Shown piece by piece: positions 54,918-64,000 of a stretch of 64,000 nt of DNA. The notes under the pieces are model-generated. The model was not told the DNA's origin and made no database searches. It saw only the letters and a program-made list of their open reading frames with translations. Source of the DNA: [Scytonema hofmanni] UTEX 2349. Lineage in GTDB: Bacteria > Cyanobacteriota > Cyanobacteriia > Cyanobacteriales > Nostocaceae. Both the position numbers and the translations under genes were made by a program. Where the stretch lies: NCBI RefSeq assembly GCF_000582685.1, contig NZ_KK073768.1, forward strand, positions 872,509 to 936,508, read 5' to 3'. The number at the start of each line of letters is the position of its first letter. Position 1 is the first letter of the stretch.

Positions 54918-55175
54918 TTAAGGCATTGGGGGAAGAGAATCTAAAAATGTCCAAAGCAATTTTTTCCCCTTGACTGCCATCAAACCACAACCAATTGTAA
55001 ATAAGAGAATCCAGGCAATGCTGAATTCTGTTGCTGTTTTAGTCCATCCCTCACTATAGCTGGTAATGTATAACCAATAGAAAAATCCCATTCCTCCCCC
55101 TATGGTTGCACCAACAAGAAAGCGAATGAGCAATTCTTTCATAGCTGGTTTTTTAACTGATTGTTCCTCTGTCAT
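54918..55175 (-). CDS. Small membrane protein, unknown
   Basis: 85 aa from the ATG at 55175 (MTEEQSVKKPAMKE); the longer frame would overlap the ureE promoter. Two hydrophobic helices (LIRFLVGATIGGGMGFFYWLY and FSIAWILLFTIGCGLMAV). No family name is known to me. Divergent from ureE. Confidence 0.55.
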   Translation of the reverse strand: MTEEQSVKKPAMKELLIRFLVGATIGGGMGFFYWLYITSYSEGWTKTATEFSIAWILLFTIGCGLMAVKGKKLLWTFLDSLPPMP

Positions 55176-55245
55176 AAATTTACTGTATGAGGTAGCGCAA
55201 ATAGTAGTATCAAAGTATGATATCATTTTAAATTTTTAATTGCTC

Positions 55246-55677
55246 ATGCTCACTTGTACGCAACGCAAACTGCCAAATCCTGATGCAGTAGTAACTTTAA
55301 CTCTTGCACTCACCGCAGAAGAACGCACTCGCAGCCGTCATCGCTTTGAAATAGATGGACAAGCTGTATTTTTGCATTTACCGAGAGGAACGGTGTTGCA
55401 TGATGGGGATATTCTCGAAGATGAAACAAACAGCAATTTAGTCAGAATTGCTGCCAAACCAGAATTAGTTTTAACTGTAACGGCACAAACACCGATATTA
55501 TTACTAAAAGCGGCATATCATCTAGGAAATCGCCATGTACCTGTAGAAATTACACCGACTTATTTACGATTATTACCAGATTCAGTTTTACGCTCTATGT
55601 TGGAACAATTAGGGCTAAAAATCAAAGAGGAAATTTTACCGTTTCAGCCAGAAATTGGTGCTTATGGACATCACTAA
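55246..55677 (+). CDS. ureE: Urease accessory protein UreE
   Basis: 143 aa from the ATG at 55246; a TTG at 55240 is less likely. Nickel-delivery metallochaperone for urease. Features: LTLALTAEERTRSRHRF, HLPRGTVLHDGDIL, AYHLGNRHVPVEI (nickel-binding His, dimer interface) and DSVLRSMLEQLGL. The C-terminal His-rich tail is short (GAYGHH). It overlaps ureF by 14 bp, which supports an operon. Confidence 0.93.
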   Translation: MLTCTQRKLPNPDAVVTLTLALTAEERTRSRHRFEIDGQAVFLHLPRGTVLHDGDILEDETNSNLVRIAAKPELVLTVTAQTPILLLKAAYHLGNRHVPVEITPTYLRLLPDSVLRSMLEQLGLKIKEEILPFQPEIGAYGHH

Positions 55678-56344
55678 TAGCCATCTTTTATGTCTTTTAC
55701 AGTTAGCTAGTCCGGGTCTACCTGTGGGAGCATATAGTTATTCTGAAGGCTTGGAAACGTTAGTAGAAAATAACATTATTAATAATCAAGAAAGTTTACA
55801 ACACTGGTTAGAAGCAGAATTGCGTTATGGGGCAATTCGATTAGAAGCAGCGGTGATGATAAGAGCGTATAATTGTGTGCTTCGGAATGATTTAGAAGCG
55901 CTATCTCGTTGGAATATGTGGTTATCTGCGGTTCGGGAAACTGAGGAATTACGCAATTCTAGTTTACAAATGGGGCGATCGCTTATCCAATTATTTGCTA
56001 AACTACAACCACAGAGCAAGCCTTTGGCTGATGCTGTGGGTAATTCTTGCAATTATGCGATCGCTTTCGGCATTGCCGCTGCTGACTGGGATATCAATAT
56101 TCAAGCCGCAATATTAGGATATTTACATAGCTGGGTAAGTAATTTAATTACCGCTGGGGTGAAACTTATACCTTTAGGACAAACAGCGGGACAGTTGTTA
56201 TTAGTGAAGTTAAAACCACTAATTAACGATGCAGCAGTGTCCATTCTCGCTTTAGAAGATGATAATCTTAGTTGTTGTAGTTGGGGTTTATCTTTAGCAA
56301 GTATGGCGCATGAAACGCAGTATACACGATTATTTCGCACTTAG
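55664..56344 (+). CDS. ureF: Urease accessory protein UreF
   Basis: 226 aa. The ATG at 55664 lies inside the end of ureE. Helical GAP-like accessory factor that works with UreD and UreG to load nickel into urease. Features: LCLLQLASPGLPVGAYSYSEGLE and AIAFGIAAADWDI; the C-terminal end is SWGLSLASMAHETQYTRLFR. Complete and typical in length. The 341-bp gap to ureG contains repeats, so ureG may use its own promoter. Confidence 0.93.
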   Translation: MDITNSHLLCLLQLASPGLPVGAYSYSEGLETLVENNIINNQESLQHWLEAELRYGAIRLEAAVMIRAYNCVLRNDLEALSRWNMWLSAVRETEELRNSSLQMGRSLIQLFAKLQPQSKPLADAVGNSCNYAIAFGIAAADWDINIQAAILGYLHSWVSNLITAGVKLIPLGQTAGQLLLVKLKPLINDAAVSILALEDDNLSCCSWGLSLASMAHETQYTRLFRT

Positions 56345-56685
56345 GATTTCCAATAGACACTCTTTAGTAGAAAAGACGTAGAGACGTAGCATTGCTACGT
56401 CTAATCAAGGGTTTCGGGTAACGCATAGTTCATTTTTACAACAGCCCCTTCGGGGCGGGTGTGGGGTGTAGGGAAGAAATTAGCCCGCCCAGTAAGGTTT
56501 AAAGCCTCGCCCGCAAGTGGCGCGAAAAAATCCTTGTATCCTAAGGTAGGTTGAAACCCCACGAGAATTGTGGGTGGCTTAATTTTCCGAACCTGCAACC
56601 CTATCCCCTACACCCTGTTCATCAGATGTCTAATACCCAACCAACAACCAACAACCAACAACTAACAATCAACAATCAACAAATA
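56345..56685. other. ureF-ureG spacer with repeats
   Basis: It contains a GTAGAGACG palindrome (56378-56402) with the AATCAAGGGTTTCGGGTAA tail and a CAACAACCAACAACTAACAATC tract (56638-56683) that ends right at the ureG start. No gene was recognised. Confidence 0.6.
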
Positions 56686-57282
56686 ATGAACCCATTTCGC
56701 GTAGGTGTTGCAGGTCCGGTAGGATCGGGAAAGACGGCTTTGGTGGATGCTTTGTGTAAAGCGATGCGTGAAAAATATAATATTGCCGTCGTGACAAATG
56801 ATATCTATACTCAGGAGGATGCACAATTTTTAGTACGTTCTCAAGCCTTAAGTAGCGATCGCATTTTGGGTGTAGAAACTGGTGGTTGTCCTCACACAGC
56901 TATTCGCGAAGATGCTTCGATGAATTTAGCCGCAATTGAACAGTTAGAAGTGCGTTTTCCTGATTTGGATTTGGTCTTTTTAGAAAGCGGTGGTGATAAT
57001 TTGGCGGCTACTTTTAGTCCCGAATTGGTAGATTTAACTATTTACGTTATTGATGTTGCCGCTGGTGATAAAATTCCTCGTAAAGGTGGTCCTGGAATTA
57101 CTAAATCTGATTTATTAGTGATAAATAAAATTGATTTGGCTCCTTATGTTGGTGCAGATTTAAATGTTATGGAACGCGATGCGAAAAAAATGCGTGGTGA
57201 AAAACCTTTTATTTTTACTAACTTGAAAATTCAACAAGGATTAAAAGAGGTAATTGAGTTTGTATCCACTAATATTTGTTAA
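56686..57282 (+). CDS. ureG: Urease accessory GTPase UreG
   Basis: 198 aa from the ATG at 56686 (MNPFRVGVAGPVGSGKT); the longer frame is repeat-derived. GTPase with P-loop GPVGSGKT (10-17), VVTNDIYTQEDAQFL, ETGGCPHTAIREDASMN (Cys-Pro-His nickel site), ESGGDNLAATFSPEL and VINKIDLA. It powers nickel insertion into urease. It ends 83 bp before a strong terminator hairpin. Urease structural genes and ureD are not in this window. Confidence 0.95.
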   Translation: MNPFRVGVAGPVGSGKTALVDALCKAMREKYNIAVVTNDIYTQEDAQFLVRSQALSSDRILGVETGGCPHTAIREDASMNLAAIEQLEVRFPDLDLVFLESGGDNLAATFSPELVDLTIYVIDVAAGDKIPRKGGPGITKSDLLVINKIDLAPYVGADLNVMERDAKKMRGEKPFIFTNLKIQQGLKEVIEFVSTNIC

Positions 57283-57365
57283 AAAGTCAATCCGGTACAT
57301 GCAGGCGATCGCATACTTGTCTGCCGCAGGTATCGCTCCGAAGCATAAGAAACTTTGGTGGAAAA

Positions 57366-57410
57366 GAGCGATTCCACGGTCATGTAAATCCGTATTTTGT
57401 GGAATCGCTC
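57366..57410. terminator. Bidirectional terminator after ureG
   Basis: Perfect 12-bp stem GAGCGATTCCAC / GTGGAATCGCTC, with AAAA before and CTTTT after, about 85 bp beyond the ureG stop. It serves either strand. Confidence 0.7.
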
Positions 57411-57556
57411 CTTTTATTAACAACGATTAATGGATAAGTGCAAGTGCTGCTGTGCATCAAAAACAGACTTCGGACGGTCAAGCACCCACTCTACCTTCAC
57501 TCTAGTAGATTAGCGTTGCTTTTTTCATGAATGCAACAGCGTTTTCAACCAGGACT

Positions 57557-59077
57557 TCAATACTCGTAAGCACCTAGATCAACCGCAGTACCTTGGTTTC
57601 GTTGCTTGCTATGCTTATCGATCTGTGAATACTGACCAATTTCTGGAGAGCCAATATCAATTGCCCTCAATGCAGATGTGAGATGGAATGGAAATTAATT
57701 GCCATCTAAACTGACAAACTCAACTCACTTAACCGTAGTGTTGTTAGTAGCTTTGAGGTTTCCAAGTCCACTGCCACCATCGTAGAGTTTCTCAAACTTA
57801 TCCGAGAATGAGTTGTTTTCCAAGGTTAGGTTGTCCACATCTTCGATAAACCCATTCCGGTAGGTACTATCGGTAAAGATATTGTTGCCAACCCAAATGT
57901 CATGAGTTTTATAACCGCCAGTGTAATCAGTGCCATCAATAACAATGGCTTGGACATTCTTAGTAACGGTATTGTTGGCAATCGTAACGTCACGAACATT
58001 ACTGGTAACGGTAATTCCTTGACCACCATTGACTCCCTGTATTCCATTGCCATAGACAACGTTGTTGTAGATTCGGATATTAGATACATCCCCTTGATTA
58101 GGAACTTCATCTGCAACCACAATTCCATCAGCAGTGTTATTGAAGACAACGTTGTCATAGACATCAATGTTAAACATATCAGCACGGTTGCCATCAAGAT
58201 AGATGGCAGGACCACCGTTGTAGCCCTTAGGTGTCCCAGAGACCAGTGCTTGACCAGTCACAGTGTTGCCGTGAATTGAGCCATTGCGGGAACCTGTTTT
58301 GGCATCGATACCTTCACGTTTACCCTCTTTGAGCGTATTGTTGGCTACCTCAAACCCATCAACACCCCAGATGCTGAGTGCCTCCTGGGTTCCATTTTCG
58401 TCACCGTTGCCCTGCCATCTCCAGTTGGCTCGTTCAACGGTATTGTTGAGCACCTTGATATTTTTACTGGTAATCTCGCTTTCTCCGCCATCATAGTAGC
58501 TTTCAGGCATCACGATGATACCTGAGGCACCGGTCTGGTAGGTATGGTTGTTTTGGATAATCATGTTGTTGGCATCACGCAGAGAAATTCCAGCCCAGGA
58601 ACTGTTCTCAATGCGGAAGCCTTCGATGTTCCAATAGCCCTTGCCAGCGGACTGGATAACTCCTTCCCGGAAGCCACCGTTGATAGGGTCAGGGTCGCGC
58701 AATGTAACGTCACCATTGGCTTTGAGTGTGATATGACCCGACTCACTATTACCAGATTTCCCAAGGGTGATTAGCTCAGTGTAAATACCAGGCTGAACCA
58801 GGATAGTATCACCTGCCTTGAGGATATCTTTATTAACCGCACGGTTAATAGTTTTCCAAGGCTGATCGCTTGTACCTGGATTGTCATCATTACCATTTGT
58901 TGAAACATAGTACGCAGATCCAGAGTTATTGGCTGGAGACGCTATGGATACAGGTGTCAGCGTTGAGATGCTTGCTCCATTCATGCTTTGAATGGGGTCT
59001 ACTAGAGGGTTACTGGTGATAGCATTTTGAGCCACCAAGACATCTGCTTGAAGCCCACAAGATTGTGTAAAGTTCAA
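57557..59077 (-). pseudogene. Right-handed beta-helix (pectate-lyase-like) protein gene with two in-frame stops
   Basis: The intact reading frame (59077 to 57725) gives 450 aa. It has a short N-terminal region and then YYVSTNGNDDNPGTSDQPWKT and a parallel beta-helix of many NNxxx-rich coils (IIQNNHTYQTGASGIIV, DVYDNVVFNNTADGIVV, IRIYNNVVYGNGIQGVNGG). After the TGA (57725-57727) the same frame continues VEFVSLDGN, a TAA (57695-57697), then FHLTSALRAIDIGSPEIGQ and ends GTAVDLGAYEY. That is the normal end of such proteins. Two nonsense codons have therefore probably removed about 56 residues. The main part may still be made. No clear signal peptide. Confidence 0.7.
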
Positions 59078-60029
59078 TGTTTTGCCTCCATCAAGTTGTT
59101 GGTTAGCGTCGTAATTGGGAATGACGCGATGAAAGGCAGGACCCTGTTTAGAGCAATCAAAAAAGCTCTAAAAGCTCAATGAGCTTTAGTTATTGTTGGA
59201 GCGATCGCACTTTTTACCTTAACTTTTATGACCATAATCATTTTTTTGGTCATAAAATTCAAAGTTAGTGAAACTCAGATCGCTCTGCGGTAATAATTAG
59301 GTAAATGCTTGATTTGTTCTGGGCGATCGCCATTGCTTTTGAATCTATAGACATAACTTGGCTGAAGCACCCCAGGAATTAAAAGGAATTTCCTTTCCCT
59401 GTAGATAGTATCATAACTTACGCAAAACGTAATGGCAATTGATATTTTTTTTATTGGCTCCCATATGTCTCCTAACCCGCTTAGGGAGTATGTTTCAATA
59501 ACTTTTGCTTTGACAAAAAACTGATATTTTTTTGGAAAATTAGCCCTTTTACCAAGAAGGTTCATAAAGAAGGGGAAAGGGGAAAGGGCAAAGGGGAAAG
59601 GGTAAAGAATTTGGAGGGGGATTGTGACCTCCCCCCAAATAAAACCACTTAGAAAGAGGGACTTTAAACCCGTATTGGGGGTCATATAATAAAAAATTTT
59701 ATGCGTATCTAAAATAATTTCTTCCTTTCCCCTTTCTTCCTTTCCCCTTTTCCCCTCCCTTCGGTAAAAGAGCTGCATGGTAAGGGTTAAAGCAAGAAAA
59801 AAAACTTTTCTGCACATGATATAAAGAAGAATCCGCATTAAATATGGATTCTCAAAAAAGAAAATTTTACTCTTTCCGTAGTCCGACAAAAATCGCTGAC
59901 TCCATGCTTTTATTACCATCCGGATTAAAAATGGGGTTGCTTTTCCCTTCTTTCTCATAGTAAAAAATGAATTGGTAGATCAAATCGGCTATTCTAAGCA
60001 ATAATACTGAGAAAGCATACAGGGCAGCG
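59078..60029. other. 952-bp region without a supported gene
   Basis: An 11-bp-stem hairpin (TTTTATGACCA / TGGTCATAAAA, 59224-59257) is present. GGGGAAAGGGGAAAGGGCAAAG and CCTTTCCCCTTTTCCCC repeats lie at about 59570-59610 and 59720-59760. A 227-codon minus-strand frame (59275-59958) runs through these repeats and is not protein-like. Confidence 0.5.
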
Positions 60030-60995
60030 ATGACTCACCATATTCTTAAAGCCACTAGGGAAACAGTGCATCTGGGTGGTTTCTCCCACGAGGTAGAACC
60101 AGCACTTACCGTTGATTCTGGCGATACAGTTGACGTAGAAACTTATACTGGTTACTACATTTACGACAAAGCACCATTGGAGTTTCTGACGCCAGAATTT
60201 CTTGAAATTTGTCGAAATCTTCCCTCCGAACGCAAAGTTGGTGGGGGACCCCATTTGCTCACCGGACCAATTTATATGCGGGGTGCGGAAGTGGGGGATG
60301 TTTTGGAGGTAAAATTAAAGGCAATTAAACCGAGTTTACCTGTTGGTTTTAATGCGATTCGTACAGGTTGGGGAGTTTTACCACACCAGTTTACTCAACC
60401 TGCTCTGAGATTCATTTCTCTCGATTTAGAAAATAATATCGCTGAATTTCCGACAGGTAGTAACATTAAAATTCCCCTCAAACCCTTTTTTGGTATTCTT
60501 GGTGTGGCTACTCCCGAAACATCCCGAAATTCAATTCCTCCTGGTTGTTATGGCGGTAATATTGATAACCGCGAATTGCAAACAGATTCTAGAGTATTTT
60601 TGCCAATTTTTGTGACTGGGGGATTATTTTCTATTGGTGATGGACATTCCGCACAAGGAGACGGTGAAGTTAATGTTACTGCGATTGAAACTTCGATGAA
60701 CGGTACAATAGAATTGAAACTTCGCAAAGATTTGCAACTCACAACACCCATCGCCGAAACTCCTACCGATATCATTACAATGGGGTTTGGTCAAACTTTA
60801 GATGAAGCTTTAGAATTTGCGGTAAAAAACATGATTAATTTTCTGGAACGCTTCGCAAATTTGTCGCCAGAAGATGCTTATGTATTGTGTAGTATATCTG
60901 TGAATTTTCGCATTACTCAAGTTGTGAACAGTCCCCAAAAAGGCGTTCACGGAATGCTACCCAAATCAATATTTACAAAGCCAATTAGTTTATAA
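60030..60995 (+). CDS. Acetamidase/formamidase family amidohydrolase
   Basis: 321 aa. Family features: THHILKATRETVHLGGFSH at the start, VDVETYTGYY, GPIYMRGAEVGDVLEVKLKAI, RFISLDLENN, KPFFGILGVATPE, GNIDNRELQTDSRVFLPIFVTGGLFSIGDGHSAQGDGEVNVTAIE and FLERFANLSPEDAYVLCSI. It hydrolyses short amides to ammonia and a carboxylate. Formamide or acetamide is not distinguished here. It may link to nitrogen scavenging with the nearby urease accessory genes (inference). Single gene. Confidence 0.9.
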   Translation: MTHHILKATRETVHLGGFSHEVEPALTVDSGDTVDVETYTGYYIYDKAPLEFLTPEFLEICRNLPSERKVGGGPHLLTGPIYMRGAEVGDVLEVKLKAIKPSLPVGFNAIRTGWGVLPHQFTQPALRFISLDLENNIAEFPTGSNIKIPLKPFFGILGVATPETSRNSIPPGCYGGNIDNRELQTDSRVFLPIFVTGGLFSIGDGHSAQGDGEVNVTAIETSMNGTIELKLRKDLQLTTPIAETPTDIITMGFGQTLDEALEFAVKNMINFLERFANLSPEDAYVLCSISVNFRITQVVNSPQKGVHGMLPKSIFTKPISL

Positions 60996-61143
60996 TTAAC
61001 AATTTACTAACGTAATTAATAATTGGGGATGAGAGTAAAGTGCAATGAATGTAAATGCCCTAATCATGAGTGTAGACGGTTTTCAAAAAAAGTTTTCCTA
61101 GTCCCTAGTCCCTAGTCCCTAGTCCCCTTCATTAACGATTTTT

Positions 61144-61515
61144 ATGTCTAACACAATCATTCAAATGCTGCTGATTGGTTTAGTCGCTGGCGTTGCTGGC
61201 GGTATGTTTGGTATCGGTGGCGGTGCAATTATGGTACCTACAATGGTCTTACTAATTGGTATGGATCAAAAGTTTGCCACTGGCACTTCAGTTGCTGCTC
61301 AAATATTGCCAATCGGGATTCTAGCAGGAATTGTTTATTATCGCAACGGTAACGTCAATATCAAATATGCTGTATTTATTGCAATTGGTCTAATAGTTGG
61401 TAATTTATTTGGAGCGCTGTTTGCCAATCAGCCGTTTATTAGCAGTGAAATGATGAAGAAGCTATACGGTATCTTTTTATTAGTGATTGGTTGTAGATAT
61501 TTGTTTTTTCGGTAG
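61144..61515 (+). CDS. Short TauE/SafE-family sulfite exporter-like membrane protein
   Basis: 123 aa, about half a typical TauE/SafE protein, so it is a one-repeat member. Helices near 5-27, 35-55, 65-85 and 100-118, with the motif GLVAGVAGGMFGIGGGAIMVP and, later, IGLIVGNLFGALFA. Half-size members are known and may dimerise. Substrate unknown. A TAGTCCC repeat tract (61099-61130) lies upstream. Confidence 0.85.
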   Translation: MSNTIIQMLLIGLVAGVAGGMFGIGGGAIMVPTMVLLIGMDQKFATGTSVAAQILPIGILAGIVYYRNGNVNIKYAVFIAIGLIVGNLFGALFANQPFISSEMMKKLYGIFLLVIGCRYLFFR

Positions 61516-61784
61516 CAAGTGGTAATAATACCAATTTTTTTTGTAGGTAAGGTTATTTACTTTACCTACATTTTTTAAGTTGCGAGCTAGGCGATCGCTT
61601 ATTTTTCAGTATGTCATGTAATTTGCAAAACTTAGTATCGCTGTATAATCAAAATTTAGTATAATCGAAATCATTATTATGACAATTTTTAAGTACGTTG
61701 CCAACCACAGCAAACAAGTAAAATCAGGCAAATAGATGATTGTATATTTGGCGTTGCTGCTACCAATAAAAAATCTTTTTGAAT

Positions 61785-62924
61785 ATGGATCGTCGTAACT
61801 TTCTCAAGTATGCCACTTTATCAGGGGCTGGCTTTACCTTTGCTGGCTGTACCGGGAGAAAATCCAATCAACAGGGTGAAGTGTCTACTACAGCCTCGCC
61901 TTTAGCGGCAAATGAACCTCTCAAGGTAGGATTTATATATGTTGGACCTGTGAACGATTTTGGTTGGACTTATGCCCATGATTTAGGTCGTAGAGAATTG
62001 CAGACAAATTTACAGGATAAGGTGAAAACTACCTTTGTGGAAAATGTCAGCGAAGGTGCTGATGCTGAAAGGGTAATTCGTCAACTAGCTTTAGACGGAA
62101 ACAAGTTGATTTTTACAACTTCTTTTGGCTTCATGAACCCGACAATAAAAGTCGCAAAAGACTTTCCCAAAGTATTCTTTGAACATTGTACTGGATACAA
62201 ACGCGCTGTTAATGTCGGTACTTATTTAGGACGTTTTGAAGAACCACGATATTTAACTGGAATGATTGCCGGCAAGATGACAAAATCTAATATCATCGGT
62301 TTTATCGGTGCATATCCAATTCCCGAAGTAATTCGCGGAATTGCTGCTTTCACTCAAGGAATACGGTCAACAAATCCCAAGGCACAAGTTAAAGTAATTT
62401 GGGTACAAAGTTGGTTTGATCCAGCAAAAGAACGAGAAGCAGCGCAAGCTTTGGTAACTTTAGGTGCGGATATTTTATCACAGCATACTGACTCGGCTGC
62501 GGCAATTCAACTAGCAGAAGAAAAGGGGATTTATGCTTTTGGTTACAACACCGATATGAGTAAGTTTGGAACTAAATCGCATTTAACATCAGCAATTAAT
62601 CAGTGGGGTAAGTTTTATACTGATAAAGCTTTGTCTGTGATTAATGAAACTTGGAAATCTCAAGATATTTGGCATGGTATTAGTCAAGGTATGGTGGATA
62701 TTTCGCCGATGAATCAGGTGATTCCATATGATATTCAGCAATTAGTGAATGCAAAGCGGGATGAATTTATTAAAGGTACTGCACATCCTTTTGATGGTCC
62801 GGTGAAAGACCAACAAGGTGTGGTGCGAGTTCCACAGGGTAAGGTGTTGGATGATAAGGCACAATTGGCTATGAATTGGTATGTTGAAGGTGTTGAGGGG
62901 ACGCTTGCGAAGGAGAAGTCTTAA
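61785..62924 (+). CDS. BMP-family (PnrA/Med-like) substrate-binding lipoprotein
   Basis: 379 aa from the ATG at 61785; a TTG at 61779 is less likely. The N-terminus RRNFLKYATLSGAGFTFAGC carries a lipobox with C22 and a twin-arginine pair, so a Tat-exported lipoprotein is likely. The BMP periplasmic-binding fold follows: VGFIYVGPVNDFGWTYAHD, EGADAERVIRQLALDGNKLIF, YLGRFEEPRYLTGMIAG and HTDSAAAIQLAEEKGIYAFG. Known members bind purine nucleosides or related ligands. No ABC permease follows in the window; the next gene is unrelated. Confidence 0.88.
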   Translation: MDRRNFLKYATLSGAGFTFAGCTGRKSNQQGEVSTTASPLAANEPLKVGFIYVGPVNDFGWTYAHDLGRRELQTNLQDKVKTTFVENVSEGADAERVIRQLALDGNKLIFTTSFGFMNPTIKVAKDFPKVFFEHCTGYKRAVNVGTYLGRFEEPRYLTGMIAGKMTKSNIIGFIGAYPIPEVIRGIAAFTQGIRSTNPKAQVKVIWVQSWFDPAKEREAAQALVTLGADILSQHTDSAAAIQLAEEKGIYAFGYNTDMSKFGTKSHLTSAINQWGKFYTDKALSVINETWKSQDIWHGISQGMVDISPMNQVIPYDIQQLVNAKRDEFIKGTAHPFDGPVKDQQGVVRVPQGKVLDDKAQLAMNWYVEGVEGTLAKEKS

Positions 62925-63036
62925 ATTACGATAATATTTTTGTTGTAACGCACCTTACACATACTTAGATTTTTTCAATAATCAAATCGGATTCCTATAT
63001 AGTTTTAAAAAGCACCCTAAAATCCTTGTAATTGTC

Positions 63037-64000
63037 ATGAATCGCATTCTTACAGCTTCAGAATATTTGATGTGGTTGTCATACAATAACAGCCCGGAAA
63101 ATGTTACCTTGTCGGCAACCATTAAAGGGACATTTACTATTGATTTATTAATTGAAGCTTTGGCTTGGCTACAACTTCGGCATTCTCGGTTAAGACTAAA
63201 AATAGTCCCTAACAATCAAAATCAGCCACAATTTACCTTAGAAAATGTTCCACCTATTCCACTGCGAGTAATTGAGCGGCAGGGAGAAGAACATTGGTGT
63301 CGGGAAATGGAAAAAGAATTGTATCACCCTTTGAATTGGAGCGAAGAACCCCTGCTGCGCGTATTGTTGCTGCACTCACCTGATATTTCTAACCTAATAA
63401 TTACTTTTCATCATTGCATTGGTGATGGTTTATCAGGAGCTTATGTTATCCGAGATATCTTGCAATTTATTGGTGAACCAGACAGCCCTCGTGAGCTTTT
63501 ACCAGATTTGCCTCCTGTTGATGAAATTATCCCTGATGTTACAAAAAATTGGGTTGAGGAAGATTTAGAGAATTCGATAGAAGCGGAATCTATATTAACC
63601 GCAACTTATCGAAATAATCAGGACAGAAATACTTCCGAAATATTTCCAATTCGTCTGTTTAATTGGACTTTATCTTCGGCAAAAACTACCAAGCTTGTAG
63701 CTCGCTGTCGCGTCGAAAACACCTCTGTTCACGGTGCTTTATGTGCTGCATTTCTTTTGGCGATCGCTGCTGAAGTCAAATCTTCTAACGATATTATTCT
63801 TAAGTGTCATTCACCAATAAATATCCGCAACTATTTGAAAATCCCTGTCAACGAAAACCTGGGTGAATACATTACTCGACCAGTCACCGATCATCGATTA
63901 AGCCAGAATACCGATTTTTGGGATTTAGCACGTGAAGTTAAATATAAGCTCAATCAAGTAGTAGCAGACGGAAAATTATTTGACGATGTACTAAAAGCAA
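63037..64000 (+). CDS. Condensation-domain-like acyltransferase (partial, cut by window end)
   Basis: At least 321 codons from the ATG at 63037 with no stop before 64000. The catalytic motif H125-H126-C-I-G-D130-G131 matches the HHxxxDG motif of NRPS condensation domains, PapA-type and alcohol acyltransferases. The start MNRILTASEYLMWLSYNN and the VHGALCAAFLLAIAAEV region fit stand-alone PapA/WES-like acyltransferases of this superfamily. The product, perhaps an acylated lipid or polyketide, cannot be told. No carrier protein or NRPS module is present before it. Confidence 0.82.
   Translation, partial: MNRILTASEYLMWLSYNNSPENVTLSATIKGTFTIDLLIEALAWLQLRHSRLRLKIVPNNQNQPQFTLENVPPIPLRVIERQGEEHWCREMEKELYHPLNWSEEPLLRVLLLHSPDISNLIITFHHCIGDGLSGAYVIRDILQFIGEPDSPRELLPDLPPVDEIIPDVTKNWVEEDLENSIEAESILTATYRNNQDRNTSEIFPIRLFNWTLSSAKTTKLVARCRVENTSVHGALCAAFLLAIAAEVKSSNDIILKCHSPINIRNYLKIPVNENLGEYITRPVTDHRLSQNTDFWDLAREVKYKLNQVVADGKLFDDVLKA

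Noticed and set aside
59275..59958. 227-codon minus-strand frame
   Set aside because: It crosses GGGGAAAGG repeats (REGKRGKEERGKEE) and shows no domain; random openness is more likely.
1..64000. tRNA, rRNA, known riboswitch or toxin-antitoxin loci
   Set aside because: Read through by eye on both strands, no convincing cloverleaf, conserved riboswitch core or toxin-antitoxin pair was recognised; a tRNAscan-SE and Infernal run would be decisive.

Overview
The window is chromosomal DNA of a filamentous, probably heterocyst-forming cyanobacterium (Nostocales-like). The evidence is a very high density of the octamer GCGATCGC (HIP1), abundant short tandem heptanucleotide repeats between genes, a desC-desA-desB fatty-acid desaturase cluster, two helical carotenoid proteins, a BciB-type 8-vinyl reductase and many Uma2/DUF families typical of this group. 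Species cannot be named from the sequence alone.

Layout. 1-9 kb: tail of a cytochrome P450, an AMIN plus class-A beta-lactamase-fold protein, a histone-deacetylase-family deacetylase, gyrA with a repetitive acidic tail, and lnt. 9-15 kb: an unknown protein, an IS630 remnant, a ribbon-helix-helix/Mop fusion facing a free Mop protein, a cytoplasmic-looking subtilase, a zinc-ribbon membrane protein and a divergent proA paralogue. 15-21 kb: two Uma2 proteins, desB, desA, desC (minus strand) and a methionine gamma-lyase-like PLP enzyme. 21-28 kb: a TAXI sensor-like membrane protein, a PhoX-like phosphatase, a repeat-rich gap, bciB and a SLOG-fold protein. 28-33 kb: a TPR-trypsin protein, a fresh ISAs1 insertion with a frameshifted transposase, and a secreted plus a membrane protein of unknown role. 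33-40 kb: a DUF58 / AIM24 / MoxR / DUF4350 / DUF4129 cluster (minus strand) and a DUF2243 protein. 40-44.4 kb: NADAR protein, two small genes, a cupin remnant and a complete ISNCY-type element with a 7-bp target duplication. 44.6-55 kb: a stress-flavoured block with two helical carotenoid proteins, DUF6335, DUF2267, a DJ-1/ferritin-like fusion, an SRPBCC protein, two near-duplicate zinc alcohol dehydrogenases bracketing two related small secreted proteins, a Gfo/Idh/MocA oxidoreductase and a cupin. 55-64 kb: ureE-ureF-ureG without ureDABC, a beta-helix gene interrupted by in-frame stops, an acetamidase/formamidase, a small TauE/SafE protein, a BMP-type lipoprotein and the start of a condensation-domain-like acyltransferase cut by the window edge.

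No CRISPR array, rRNA or tRNA was recognised. I did not find one clear new multi-gene defence or biosynthetic system. The most distinctive signals are two families of dispersed hairpin repeats whose arms change in a compensatory way from copy to copy, a TIR-bounded MITE-like family, the TAXI sensor with a duplicated cytoplasmic helical domain, the TPR-trypsin neighbourhood, and the paired ADH/small-secreted-protein block. Start sites were moved from the longest reading frame where alignment memory, ribosome-binding sites or repeat content argued for it; each case is stated.
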